From contig JAAYBY010000214.1 in the NCBI GenBank assembly GCA_012729935.1, positions 1 through 8,047 on the forward strand: a stretch of DNA of 8,047 bases. The letters are read 5' to 3'. This DNA comes from Clostridiaceae bacterium. Lineage in GTDB: Bacteria > Bacillota > Clostridia > Saccharofermentanales > UBA5734. Positions 1-5,870 of this stretch are shown here, piece by piece; position 1 is the first letter of the stretch, and every line of letters begins with the position of its first letter. The notes below the pieces were generated by a model. It was not told the DNA's origin. It searched no databases and worked only from the letters and a program-made list of their open reading frames with translations. Position numbers and translations under genes: made by a program.

Positions 1-111
1 ATTGGTCTCAATGGTCGGTTTCAACCAGGCATAGACACCGGCCAGCGCACTGCCAAAAATGAGGCTCAAGGCGAGTATAAAGACAATCGTTGACAGATAT
101 CCGTTTTTCAT
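1..111 (-). CDS. rnfG: RnfG/NqrC-type FMN-binding subunit, N-terminal part only
   Basis: Only the first 37 codons are present; the gene runs off the left edge. It opens with a short polar start (MKNGYLS), then one hydrophobic segment at about residues 7-29, then the sequence KPTIETN. This matches the single N-terminal anchor and the K-P-x-I-x-x-N ending seen in RnfG and NqrC proteins, which hold a covalently bound FMN on the outer face of the membrane and pass electrons within an ion-pumping complex. The start is well supported: an AAGGTG Shine-Dalgarno site lies about six bases upstream, and the ATG overlaps the stop of the preceding rnfD-like gene as ATGA, which suggests translational coupling. 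The FMN-binding threonine motif would lie outside the window, so the assignment rests on the anchor and on gene order. Confidence 0.72.
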   Translation of the reverse strand, partial: MKNGYLSTIVFILALSLIFGSALAGVYAWLKPTIETN

Positions 112-1019
112 GCCGTCACCTTCTTCCGCGCAGTCAGTGTTTTAACCTGACGGTCAATCAGCGGTACAAAGGCATTGGCGATCAGAACAGCGAACATGAC
201 ACCTTCTGTAAACAGGGAAAAATTCCGGATGGCCACGCTCAGGATCCCAATCAATGCACCATAAATGATTTTGGAAATCAGCTGTCCGGGAGCGGAAACA
301 GGATCTGTCGCCATAAATACAACTGCAAAGAGGATCCCGCCGCTCAGAACAGCCGCCAGCGGATCCGTTTGAATCACTCCGGTTATGTACAGAATCGTAC
401 TCAAGCTGATAAATCCACCGAAAGTGGACAGCATGATAATCCAGGACGCGGATCGGGTTACCAATAGATAAATAGCTGCTGCCAGAATCAGAACGGCGCT
501 GGTTTCACCGAGAGATCCGGCAGTCAAACCGGACAAGAGTGAAAGGTAGTCAGGTGATCCGCCTTGTGCTGCAACCATCGGCGTCGCACTGGTTATAGCA
601 TCCACGCCGCTGTCGTAGCGAATCAGGCCACCGGGAAAGCGGCTAAACGGCTCAGTCCATCGGACAGTCAGGTAGGCAGGGAATGAAATGTAAATAAAAC
701 AACGCCCGATCAAAGCCGGATTAAAAATATTTTTACCGAACCCGCCAAAAACGCCTTTGCCAAAAAAGAGACCGAAAGCGATCCCCAGAGCGGCAACCCA
801 GTAGGGTGTCGCCGGCGGTAATGTCAATGTAAATAAAAAACAAGAAACCAAAGCCGATTCGGACACTTTAGCTTTTGAACCGTTGACCAGACGCATGGCT
901 GCATACTCGGTTATGAGACCTGTCAGGCAGACAACTGCAAGCAATATAAGTGTTCGAAAACCAAAAAGAAATGTGGCAAGCAATAGAATAGGAATCAGAC
1001 TGATCAATACGCGATCCAT
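108..1019 (-). CDS. rnfD: Nqr/Rnf complex membrane FMN subunit (RnfD/NqrB family)
   Basis: This is a polytopic membrane protein of 303 residues from the ATG used here. Members carry covalent FMN and help couple electron transfer between NADH and ferredoxin or quinone to Na+ or H+ movement. Visible family signatures are FGGFGKNIFNPALIGR at about 91-106, the flavin-attachment loop TSATPM with Thr146 as the likely FMN-linked residue, FMATDPVSAP in the C-terminal third, and EGVMFAVLIANAFVPLID near the end. The length fits RnfD (roughly 300-350 residues) rather than NqrB (about 410), yet several motifs (PPATPYW, FGGxGKN, ATDPVSA) read more like NqrB. No rnfC or nqrA lies upstream; a promoter and then the unrelated csoR gene do. 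The 5' end is uncertain: the ATG has a poor ribosome site, whereas a GGAGG followed by more G lies about 45 bases upstream in an open frame. Family assignment is firm, the subfamily and start are not. Confidence 0.88.
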   Translation of the reverse strand: MDRVLISLIPILLLATFLFGFRTLILLAVVCLTGLITEYAAMRLVNGSKAKVSESALVSCFLFTLTLPPATPYWVAALGIAFGLFFGKGVFGGFGKNIFNPALIGRCFIYISFPAYLTVRWTEPFSRFPGGLIRYDSGVDAITSATPMVAAQGGSPDYLSLLSGLTAGSLGETSAVLILAAAIYLLVTRSASWIIMLSTFGGFISLSTILYITGVIQTDPLAAVLSGGILFAVVFMATDPVSAPGQLISKIIYGALIGILSVAIRNFSLFTEGVMFAVLIANAFVPLIDRQVKTLTARKKVTA

Positions 1020-1061
1020 GATTTTCTGTTTCTGGAAAACGGCAGTCAGTTGAATAAAAAG

Positions 1062-1070
1062 CCCCCCCTC
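1062..1070 (-). promoter_or_regulatory. Strong Shine-Dalgarno with a seven-G run, misplaced for the rnfD ATG
   Basis: Read on the minus strand this is GGA followed by seven G. It is the best ribosome-binding site in the rnfD leader, but it lies about 45 bases before the ATG at 1019. The reading frame is open back to a TGA at 1094-1092. In-frame non-standard start codons at workable spacing are ATT (1055-1053) and CTG (1049-1047), giving 12 or 10 extra residues. The homopolymer could also be a sequencing or slippage site. Confidence 0.5.
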
Positions 1071-1103
1071 CAGGATTTTCGCCCTATCTGATCATTTGTT
1101 ATC

Positions 1104-1132
1104 AGTATAGACTACCTGATAGTTGGTTTCAA
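1104..1132 (-). promoter_or_regulatory. Sigma-A type promoter for the rnfD-rnfG operon
   Basis: On the minus strand TTGAAA (1132-1127) and TATACT (1109-1104) are separated by exactly 17 bases. Both hexamers are close to the TTGACA/TATAAT consensus, and the predicted start near 1097 gives a short leader before the GGAGG site. This makes the rnfD-like gene the first gene of its transcript. Confidence 0.72.
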
Positions 1133-1156
1133 TTGACTTTGCCGCTTTACAGTCAA
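1133..1156. repeat. Inverted repeat upstream of the rnfD -35 box
   Basis: On the minus strand TTGACT (1156-1151) is followed 12 bases later by its reverse complement AGTCAA (1138-1133), which directly abuts the -35 hexamer. It lies between the csoR stop codon and the rnfD promoter. There is no U-run behind it, so it is a poor intrinsic terminator; an operator is possible, as is chance for six-base arms. Confidence 0.3.
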
Positions 1157-1162
1157 ATCAAT

Positions 1163-1429
1163 TCATGATTGTGTCATTTTATTGATCAAATCGATAATTT
1201 CTGTAATCTTCTCTTTTTCCTGTCCGGACTCCAGTGCTTCACGCACACAGCTCTCCAGATGGGCCTGCATGACGTCATTGCTTGCTTTCTTGAGGATCGC
1301 ACGTGTTGCCAGCAGCTGATGGTAGATGTCCATACAGTATCGATCATCCTCGATCATTTTGAGAATTCCATCGAGTTGCCCCCGGGCTGTTTTGATCAGC
1401 CTGGCTATTTTTGCATGATCTGCCTTCAC
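1163..1429 (-). CDS. csoR: CsoR-family copper-sensing repressor
   Basis: This 88-residue all-helical protein of the DUF156/CsoR family represses copper export genes when it has no Cu(I) bound. The metal-site residues are visible: Cys32, His57 and Cys61, whose spacing (25 and 4) equals that of Cys36, His61 and Cys65 in Mycobacterium tuberculosis CsoR. A tyrosine (Tyr31) stands just before the first cysteine, as in that protein. The start is GTG and overlaps the copZ stop codon as GTGA; an AAGGGG site lies about nine bases upstream, so coupling to copZ is likely. Being the last gene of the copA-copZ-csoR unit, whose promoter carries a CsoR-like operator, it should be autoregulated. The C-H-C triad argues for copper rather than the nickel (RcnR), formaldehyde (FrmR) or persulfide (CstR) relatives, which differ at these positions. 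Confidence 0.93.
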   Translation of the reverse strand: MKADHAKIARLIKTARGQLDGILKMIEDDRYCMDIYHQLLATRAILKKASNDVMQAHLESCVREALESGQEKEKITEIIDLINKMTQS

Positions 1430-1653
1430 CGGAAAATCCCCTTTCTTTCCGAAATTTCAGAAACTGAATAGCCTGCCTCTTCAATCGCATGGATCAACTG
1501 ACTGTCAGGCACATCGGTTTCGAGTGTAACGACTGCCTGCTTCTTTTTCAGGTCAACACGAACATTTACACCCTGAATGCTGTTCAATGCTTTTTCGATA
1601 CGCATCTGACAATGCTGACAATGCATATTCTCAATCTGGATAACTTTTTTCAT
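1426..1653 (-). CDS. copZ: CopZ copper chaperone
   Basis: This is a single heavy-metal-associated (HMA) domain of 75 residues that carries Cu(I) in the cytoplasm and hands it to CopA and to regulators. The Cu-binding motif is MHCQHC (Met10 to Cys15; ligands Cys12 and Cys15), followed by the usual ferredoxin-like pattern with RIEKALNSIQGV, a VxVDLKKKQAVV strand and EEAGYSV near the end. The start is set at the ATG at 1653 because AGGAGGG lies eight bases before it. A GTG 18 bases upstream (1671) is in frame but would place the ribosome site inside the coding sequence. It follows copA by 43 bases, and its stop overlaps the csoR GTG. The histidine after the first Met, where MTC is more common, is a mild variant. 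Confidence 0.93.
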   Translation of the reverse strand: MKKVIQIENMHCQHCQMRIEKALNSIQGVNVRVDLKKKQAVVTLETDVPDSQLIHAIEEAGYSVSEISERKGIFR

Positions 1654-1696
1654 AAACGTTTCCCTCCTCACACAGATGCCCTGATTAATGCTTAGG

Positions 1697-3970
1697 TTAA
1701 TACTTATTATTGAACCGGAACCTTTTAAGCCTGAGCGCGTTCGATACGACGCTGACTGAACTCAAACTCATCGCTGCCGCTGCAAACATCGGACTGAGCG
1801 TCCATCCGAAAAACGGGAAAAAGACGCCGGCTGCGATCGGAATACCGATCAGATTATAGAAAAATGCCCAGAAGAGATTTTGCCGGATGTTGCGAAGAAC
1901 AGCATGGCTGAGCTGAAGTGCCGTTGCTGCATCATTGAGATCATCCCTCATCAGAACCATGTCAGCGGCATCAATGGCGATGTCTGTCCCGGCACCAATC
2001 GCAATGCCGACGTCAGCTCTGACAAGTGCCGGCGCATCATTGATCCCGTCACCGATCATGGCTACTCGATGTCCGGCTGTCTGCAGCTTCTGTATCTCAG
2101 TTTCCTTATCTGCCGGCATGACACCTGCTTTTACAGAATCAATTCCCAGTTCCTGTTGAACTGCCTGCGCAGTTTCTATTGTGTCGCCTGTCAGTAAAAC
2201 GACAGTCAGCCCTGCCTTTTTAAACCGCCTGACGGCATCACGACTGCTTTTTTTGATTGTATCGGACAAGGCCAGCAAACCCAGAATGCCTTCTTGATCG
2301 GCCAGGAAAACAACAGTCTTGCCATTCCTGGTAAAAGATGCCGCCAGCTGTTCAGAAGATTCCGATTCTAAGCCCGCTTGCTGCATCCAGGCAGCATTAC
2401 CGGCAAAAATCATTCTTCCGTCCGTGAGCATCGCCTGCACGCCACGTCCGGGAACTGCTTTGAAATCTTCGAATGTTGTTTTCGGGACAACGGCTTGGTC
2501 AGCATACCGAACAATCGCCTTGGCCAGGGGGTGTTCCGATCCGCTCTCCAGCCCGGCTGCCCATGACAAGAAAAGACTGCGTTCCATATCCCGAATGATT
2601 TGAATATCTGTTACCTGGAATGAGCCCTCTGTGACGGTTCCTGTTTTATCGAGAACAACCGTATCAATACCGTGTGCTGCTTCAAGCGATTCACCTGAGC
2701 GTATCAGTATGCCGTGCTTTGCCGCCTGGCCCGTTCCGACCATAATGGCAACCGGTGTTGCCAGTCCCAGTGCACATGGACACGAAATAACCAGCACGGC
2801 AATGCCCGTTGACAGGGCAAACTCAAATGTCTGCCCTGCCAGAAGCCAGACAATCGCTGAAACAAGAGCGATCGCAATGACGACCGGAACGAAAATACCA
2901 CTGATCCGATCGGCCAGACGGGCAATCGGCGCTTTGGATGAAGCTGCTTCAGTCACAACATCAATCATTTTCGCCAGTACGGTCTGGTCACCAACACGCG
3001 TTGCCCGGAAAACCAGATTGCCGTTAATATTCAGGGTTGCTGTCGAAACAGAATCTCCCGGTTTTTTGTCAACTGGCAGACTTTCTCCGGTCAGCATGGA
3101 CTCGTCAACGGATGAGTAGCCTGATTCAATAACGCCATCGACCGGAACACTGGAACCGGGACGTAAAACAACCCGATCACCTACCTGAACCGATTCAACG
3201 GGAACAGAGATCTCTTGTTCGTTTCTCAGAACAACCGCCATTGGCGGCCGCAGCGCAATCAGGCTTGATATGGCTTCTGTGGTCTTCTTCTTCGAACGAC
3301 TTTCCAGGTATTTGCCCAGAGTGATCAATGTCAGGATGGTGGCTGCTGACTCAAAATAAACGTTCATGCTGTAATGCATCACCCGTTCCAGATCACCGGA
3401 TCCCAACCCTGATCCGATCTGATAGATGGCAAAAATTCCATAGGCGATTGCCGCTGTGGACCCGATCGCGATCAGTGTATCCATATTCGGAGATCCGTGC
3501 CGCAGCGTTCGGAATCCCTTGGAAAAATACGTGCTGTTTAAAAAGACGATAGGCAGCGTTAGAAGCAACTGCGTCAAGGTCAAGGTGACTGCCTGTGAGG
3601 GTTCCATTAATCCTGCCGGCATCGGCAGCCCCAGCATGTGTCCCATCGAGAAATACATCAAAACGACCAGAAACACTGACGATATGATCACGCGTTTCTT
3701 CAACTGCTCTGTTTCTGTGTCTTTGTCCGGTGACCGAACCGTCGAAGCGGCTTGAGTCTGATCAAACGGTGATGCTTCATAACCGGCCTTTTGGACAGCT
3801 TCAATAATCTGAGCGGAATTCACCACTTCTTCAGGTGCTTCCACCGTCATTTGACCGCCCAGCAGATCGACCGAGACAGACTCAACATTCGGTAGTCTCG
3901 AGACAGCTTTTTCAACAGCAGCCGAACACGCCGTGCATGTCATCCCTTTTACGGTATATTTTTCTTTCAT
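1697..3970 (-). CDS. copA: Cu(I)-exporting P1B-type ATPase CopA
   Basis: This 757-residue copper-translocating P-type ATPase exports Cu(I) across the cytoplasmic membrane using ATP. From the N-terminus there is one HMA domain (about 3-68; GMTCTAC with ligands Cys12 and Cys15), a variable linker, the first membrane helices, the actuator loop with TGE at 294-296, the intramembrane copper site CPC at 397-399, the phosphorylated Asp441 in DKTGT, the HP pair at 480-481 typical of P1B ATPases, the GDGINDAP hinge at 640-647, and two final helices carrying YN and MSLSS, both part of Cu(I)-class specificity. There is no sign of truncation. The ATG is preceded by AAGGTGG. It is the first gene of copA-copZ-csoR, with a sigma-A promoter and CsoR-type operator upstream. 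The CPC plus YN/MxxSS pattern points to Cu(I) rather than Zn/Cd or Cu(II) substrates. Confidence 0.96.
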   Translation of the reverse strand: MKEKYTVKGMTCTACSAAVEKAVSRLPNVESVSVDLLGGQMTVEAPEEVVNSAQIIEAVQKAGYEASPFDQTQAASTVRSPDKDTETEQLKKRVIISSVFLVVLMYFSMGHMLGLPMPAGLMEPSQAVTLTLTQLLLTLPIVFLNSTYFSKGFRTLRHGSPNMDTLIAIGSTAAIAYGIFAIYQIGSGLGSGDLERVMHYSMNVYFESAATILTLITLGKYLESRSKKKTTEAISSLIALRPPMAVVLRNEQEISVPVESVQVGDRVVLRPGSSVPVDGVIESGYSSVDESMLTGESLPVDKKPGDSVSTATLNINGNLVFRATRVGDQTVLAKMIDVVTEAASSKAPIARLADRISGIFVPVVIAIALVSAIVWLLAGQTFEFALSTGIAVLVISCPCALGLATPVAIMVGTGQAAKHGILIRSGESLEAAHGIDTVVLDKTGTVTEGSFQVTDIQIIRDMERSLFLSWAAGLESGSEHPLAKAIVRYADQAVVPKTTFEDFKAVPGRGVQAMLTDGRMIFAGNAAWMQQAGLESESSEQLAASFTRNGKTVVFLADQEGILGLLALSDTIKKSSRDAVRRFKKAGLTVVLLTGDTIETAQAVQQELGIDSVKAGVMPADKETEIQKLQTAGHRVAMIGDGINDAPALVRADVGIAIGAGTDIAIDAADMVLMRDDLNDAATALQLSHAVLRNIRQNLFWAFFYNLIGIPIAAGVFFPFFGWTLSPMFAAAAMSLSSVSVVSNALRLKRFRFNNKY

Positions 3971-3989
3971 TTGACCACCTTCTATCTCT

Positions 3990-4007
3990 ATACCCCCCGA
4001 GGGGTGT
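3990..4007. promoter_or_regulatory. CsoR-type operator of the copA operon
   Basis: A GC-rich inverted repeat ACCCC-ccga-GGGGT (3992-4005), flanked by A/T, lies a few bases downstream of the -10 box of the copA promoter. CsoR proteins of Firmicutes and Actinobacteria bind pseudo-palindromes of C-run then G-run with this shape. Its place over the predicted transcription start, with a CsoR encoded in the same operon, makes it the likely repressor site. Confidence 0.8.
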
Positions 4008-4011
4008 TAAC

Positions 4012-4040
4012 AGAATACAAACGATGGTTCTACTTGTCAA
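4012..4040 (-). promoter_or_regulatory. Sigma-A promoter of the copA-copZ-csoR operon
   Basis: On the minus strand a perfect TTGACA (4040-4035) and TATTCT (4017-4012) are separated by 17 bases. The predicted start falls within the CsoR-type palindrome, so repressor binding would block initiation or promoter clearance. Confidence 0.8.
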
Positions 4041-4115
4041 GTTCTATGACAATGAGATCCATTTGCGGCTGACAGGACAACCAGCGGAAACAACGATTCA
4101 GCGATGCTTTAAGAT

Positions 4116-5045
4116 TTATGTGAAAGCCGGGGTTGACAGATAACGATCACCTGAATCCGGCAGAACAACAACGATGAGGTGTTCCGAATTTTCGGGTCGA
4201 CTCGCCACAGCAACAGCGGCCTGCAGCGCAGCGCCCGCAGACAAACCCATGAGCAATCCTTCGCTTCTGGGCAATTCCTGCGTCGCGGTGATGGCCTCAT
4301 CATCACTGACTGTAATCACTTCATCATAGATGGTTGTGTCGAGATTGTCCGGTATAAAACCGGCGCCGATTCCCTGAATTTTATGCTTGCCTTTAACTCC
4401 TGCAGACAAAATCGGTGAACCGGTTGGCTCTACCGCAACGATGTGAACGTCTGGGTTTTGTTCCTTGAGGAACCGACCCGCACCGGTAATCGTTCCCCCT
4501 GTCCCAACACCGGCCACCAGGCAATCAATCTTGCCATCTGTGTCCTGCCATATTTCCGGACCGGTCGTCCGATAATGGATAGCAGGGTTTGCCGGATTGG
4601 AAAACTGACCAGGGATAAATGAATCCGGTATTGTTAACGCCAGTTCCTCAGCCTTTTTGATCGCACCGCTCATTCCGTCTGCACCAGGTGTCAGGATGAT
4701 TTCAGCGCCATAGGCTCTCAACAGGTTTCTCCGCTCAATACTCATACTGTCGGGCATCGTGAGAATAACGCGATATCCGCGGTATGCTCCGATCGCCGCT
4801 AGACCGATTCCTGTGTTGCCGCTCGTCGGCTCGATGATGACAGACCCTTCCTTCAGCATTCCAGCCTGTTCAGCCTCTTCGATCATCGCGGCAGCAATAC
4901 GGTCTTTGACGCTGCCGGCCGGGTTGTATGATTCCAGCTTGGCATACAGCGGGGTAATCAATCCTTTGAGCCTACTATATCGTTCCAGACGCACAAGCGG
5001 TGTCCGGCCAACCAGCTCGGTTATGTTCGCAAAAATTGTTGTCAT
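4116..5045 (-). CDS. cysK: Cysteine synthase (O-acetylserine sulfhydrylase)
   Basis: This 309-residue fold-type II PLP enzyme makes L-cysteine from O-acetylserine and sulfide in the cytoplasm. Family motifs in order: TPLVRL near the N-terminus; NPAGSVKDR with Lys47 as the PLP Schiff-base lysine; the substrate loop PTSGNTGIGLA; the PLP-phosphate loop GVGTGGTITG; GIGAGFIP; and the C-terminal LPDSGDRYLST. The length is normal. The usual SSGA of the pyridine-nitrogen region reads LSAGAAL here, a conservative change. The start ATG at 5045 has AGGTG about seven bases upstream and matches the expected N-terminus. It lies between the copA operon (same strand, 76 bases before the copA -35 box) and divergent niaR. 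I see no clear terminator after it, so some read-through into copA is possible. CysK and CysM are hard to separate by eye; a link to copper stress would be inference. Confidence 0.94.
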   Translation of the reverse strand: MTTIFANITELVGRTPLVRLERYSRLKGLITPLYAKLESYNPAGSVKDRIAAAMIEEAEQAGMLKEGSVIIEPTSGNTGIGLAAIGAYRGYRVILTMPDSMSIERRNLLRAYGAEIILTPGADGMSGAIKKAEELALTIPDSFIPGQFSNPANPAIHYRTTGPEIWQDTDGKIDCLVAGVGTGGTITGAGRFLKEQNPDVHIVAVEPTGSPILSAGVKGKHKIQGIGAGFIPDNLDTTIYDEVITVSDDEAITATQELPRSEGLLMGLSAGAALQAAVAVASRPENSEHLIVVVLPDSGDRYLSTPAFT

Positions 5046-5081
5046 AGGTACACCTGTCCTTCCGTCTCATCACAATCGTTC

Positions 5082-5100
5082 ACCGGCATCAACTTCCGGT
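5082..5100 (-). repeat. Small inverted repeat in the cysK leader
   Basis: ACCGG and CCGGT, five-base arms with a nine-base loop, lie 37-55 bases upstream of the cysK ATG in the 163-base region shared with niaR. It could form a weak hairpin in the cysK leader or be a regulator site. The arms are too short to exclude chance. Confidence 0.25.
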
Positions 5101-5101
5101 C

Positions 5102-5130
5102 GTGAAAAGCTATCAAACAAATGATATCAT
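5102..5130 (+). promoter_or_regulatory. Possible niaR promoter
   Basis: GTGAAA (5102-5107) and TATCAT (5125-5130) are separated by 17 bases and point toward niaR, giving a leader of roughly 70 bases. Each hexamer departs from consensus, so this is only the best candidate in the interval. The -10 box sits in a ten-base palindrome (5121-5130) and could be read on either strand, but no good minus-strand -35 was found for cysK. Confidence 0.3.
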
Positions 5131-5208
5131 GTAAATGCACTGAAATCTGTAACAATCGATCGTCTGGATTTTATTGTCTCAACGTTCTGGATCAAGGAGG
5201 CTGTTTCT

Positions 5209-5742
5209 ATGTTGTCGCATGAACGACGCACGTGTATTGAAAAAGATCTGATGATGTCACATGAGCCGGTCAGTGCTGCAACACTTGCCAGGCAATACGG
5301 GGTCAGTCGACAGGTAATCGTCGGGGATATCGCCTTGCTGCGCGCTGCCGGCAGCCTTATCCAGGCAACACCGCGCGGTTATATCTGCTATCGCGATAAG
5401 AAGCCGGGTATAACAGCAACCATCGCCTGTAAGCATTCGAAAGAGCAGATGAAGGCAGAACTCTACATCGTTACAGACCTTGGCGGCAGCCTGCTGGATG
5501 TCATCGTCGAGCATCCCATCTATGGGCAGCTGGCCGGACAGCTTCAGGTTCATTCGCGCTTTGACGCCAATAACTTCCTCCATAAGATCTTCAGCGAAAA
5601 CGCTCAGCTGCTGTCTCAAATCACAGACGGTATCCACCTTCACACCATTCAGTGCCCCGATCAGGAAACATACCAGCGGATTATCACTGCGCTTGATGTG
5701 GCTGGAATTCTGTACAGGACTGATTCTGACCACGACGAATAA
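5209..5742 (+). CDS. niaR: NiaR (YrxA) NAD biosynthesis/niacin uptake repressor
   Basis: This 177-residue cytoplasmic repressor has two parts: an HTH_11 winged helix-turn-helix at about 5-60 (SAATLARQYGVSRQVIVGDI) and a C-terminal 3H domain at about 72-172. Proteins of this family sense nicotinic acid and repress NAD synthesis and niacin uptake genes. His76, Glu84, His143 and His145 keep the spacing of the metal-binding residues described for the Thermotoga maritima homologue TM1602, within AEL, DVIVEHPIYGQL and DGIHLHTI blocks typical of the domain. The start is clear: AAGGAGG lies eight bases before the ATG. It is followed 128 bases later by niaX on the same strand, a classic target, with palindromic sites between. 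The family match is strong; which effector it senses here is inferred. Confidence 0.93.
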   Translation: MLSHERRTCIEKDLMMSHEPVSAATLARQYGVSRQVIVGDIALLRAAGSLIQATPRGYICYRDKKPGITATIACKHSKEQMKAELYIVTDLGGSLLDVIVEHPIYGQLAGQLQVHSRFDANNFLHKIFSENAQLLSQITDGIHLHTIQCPDQETYQRIITALDVAGILYRTDSDHDE

Positions 5743-5803
5743 TTCATTTTTCTGTTTGGAAAAGCACCTGATCACCCGATATATCCTTTTGGAACAGGAT
5801 CTG

Positions 5804-5832
5804 TTGACACCGGACCCTGTGGCTGTTACAGT
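5804..5832 (+). promoter_or_regulatory. niaX promoter
   Basis: A perfect TTGACA (5804-5809) and TACAGT (5827-5832) are separated by 17 bases, placing the start near 5839, inside the palindromes that follow. A five-base inverted repeat, ATCCT/AGGAT (5783-5800), lies just upstream. niaX can therefore be transcribed independently of niaR. Confidence 0.68.
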
Positions 5833-5835
5833 ATA

Positions 5836-5857
5836 CAAGACACCTGTCTTGACAGGT
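5836..5857. promoter_or_regulatory. Overlapping palindromes, probable NiaR operator
   Basis: Two 16-base inverted repeats overlap by ten bases. The first is CAAGAC-acct-GTCTTG (5836-5851), the second ACCTGTC-tt-GACAGGT (5842-5857). Both are perfect in their arms. They begin four bases after the -10 box of the niaX promoter and end three bases before the GGGGG ribosome site. NiaR is known to bind palindromes at niacin transporter promoters and is encoded next door, so this is the obvious candidate site; I have not matched it to a published NiaR motif. Confidence 0.66.
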
Positions 5858-5870
5858 TTGGGGGTGCACT

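Noticed and set aside
1653..1671. An upstream in-frame GTG at 1671 as the copZ start
   Set aside because: It would place the AGGAGGG ribosome site inside the coding sequence and add six residues that do not belong to the HMA domain; the ATG at 1653 has ideal spacing.
4032..4042. An 11-base palindrome ACTTG-t-CAAGT over the copA -35 box, considered as a CopY-type box
   Set aside because: It does not fit the TACAnnTGTA cop-box pattern, and the palindrome arises largely from the TTGACA hexamer itself. The GC-rich repeat at 3992-4005 with a CsoR in the operon is a better operator.
5046..5208. A T-box or S-box leader for cysK
   Set aside because: The region is short and shared with divergent niaR; no T-box sequence, SAM-riboswitch core or terminator/antiterminator pair could be recognised, only a five-base-arm hairpin.
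5257..5838. A minus-strand open frame of 193 codons opposite niaR
   Set aside because: It is antisense to a clear NiaR gene, with no ribosome site and no family features.
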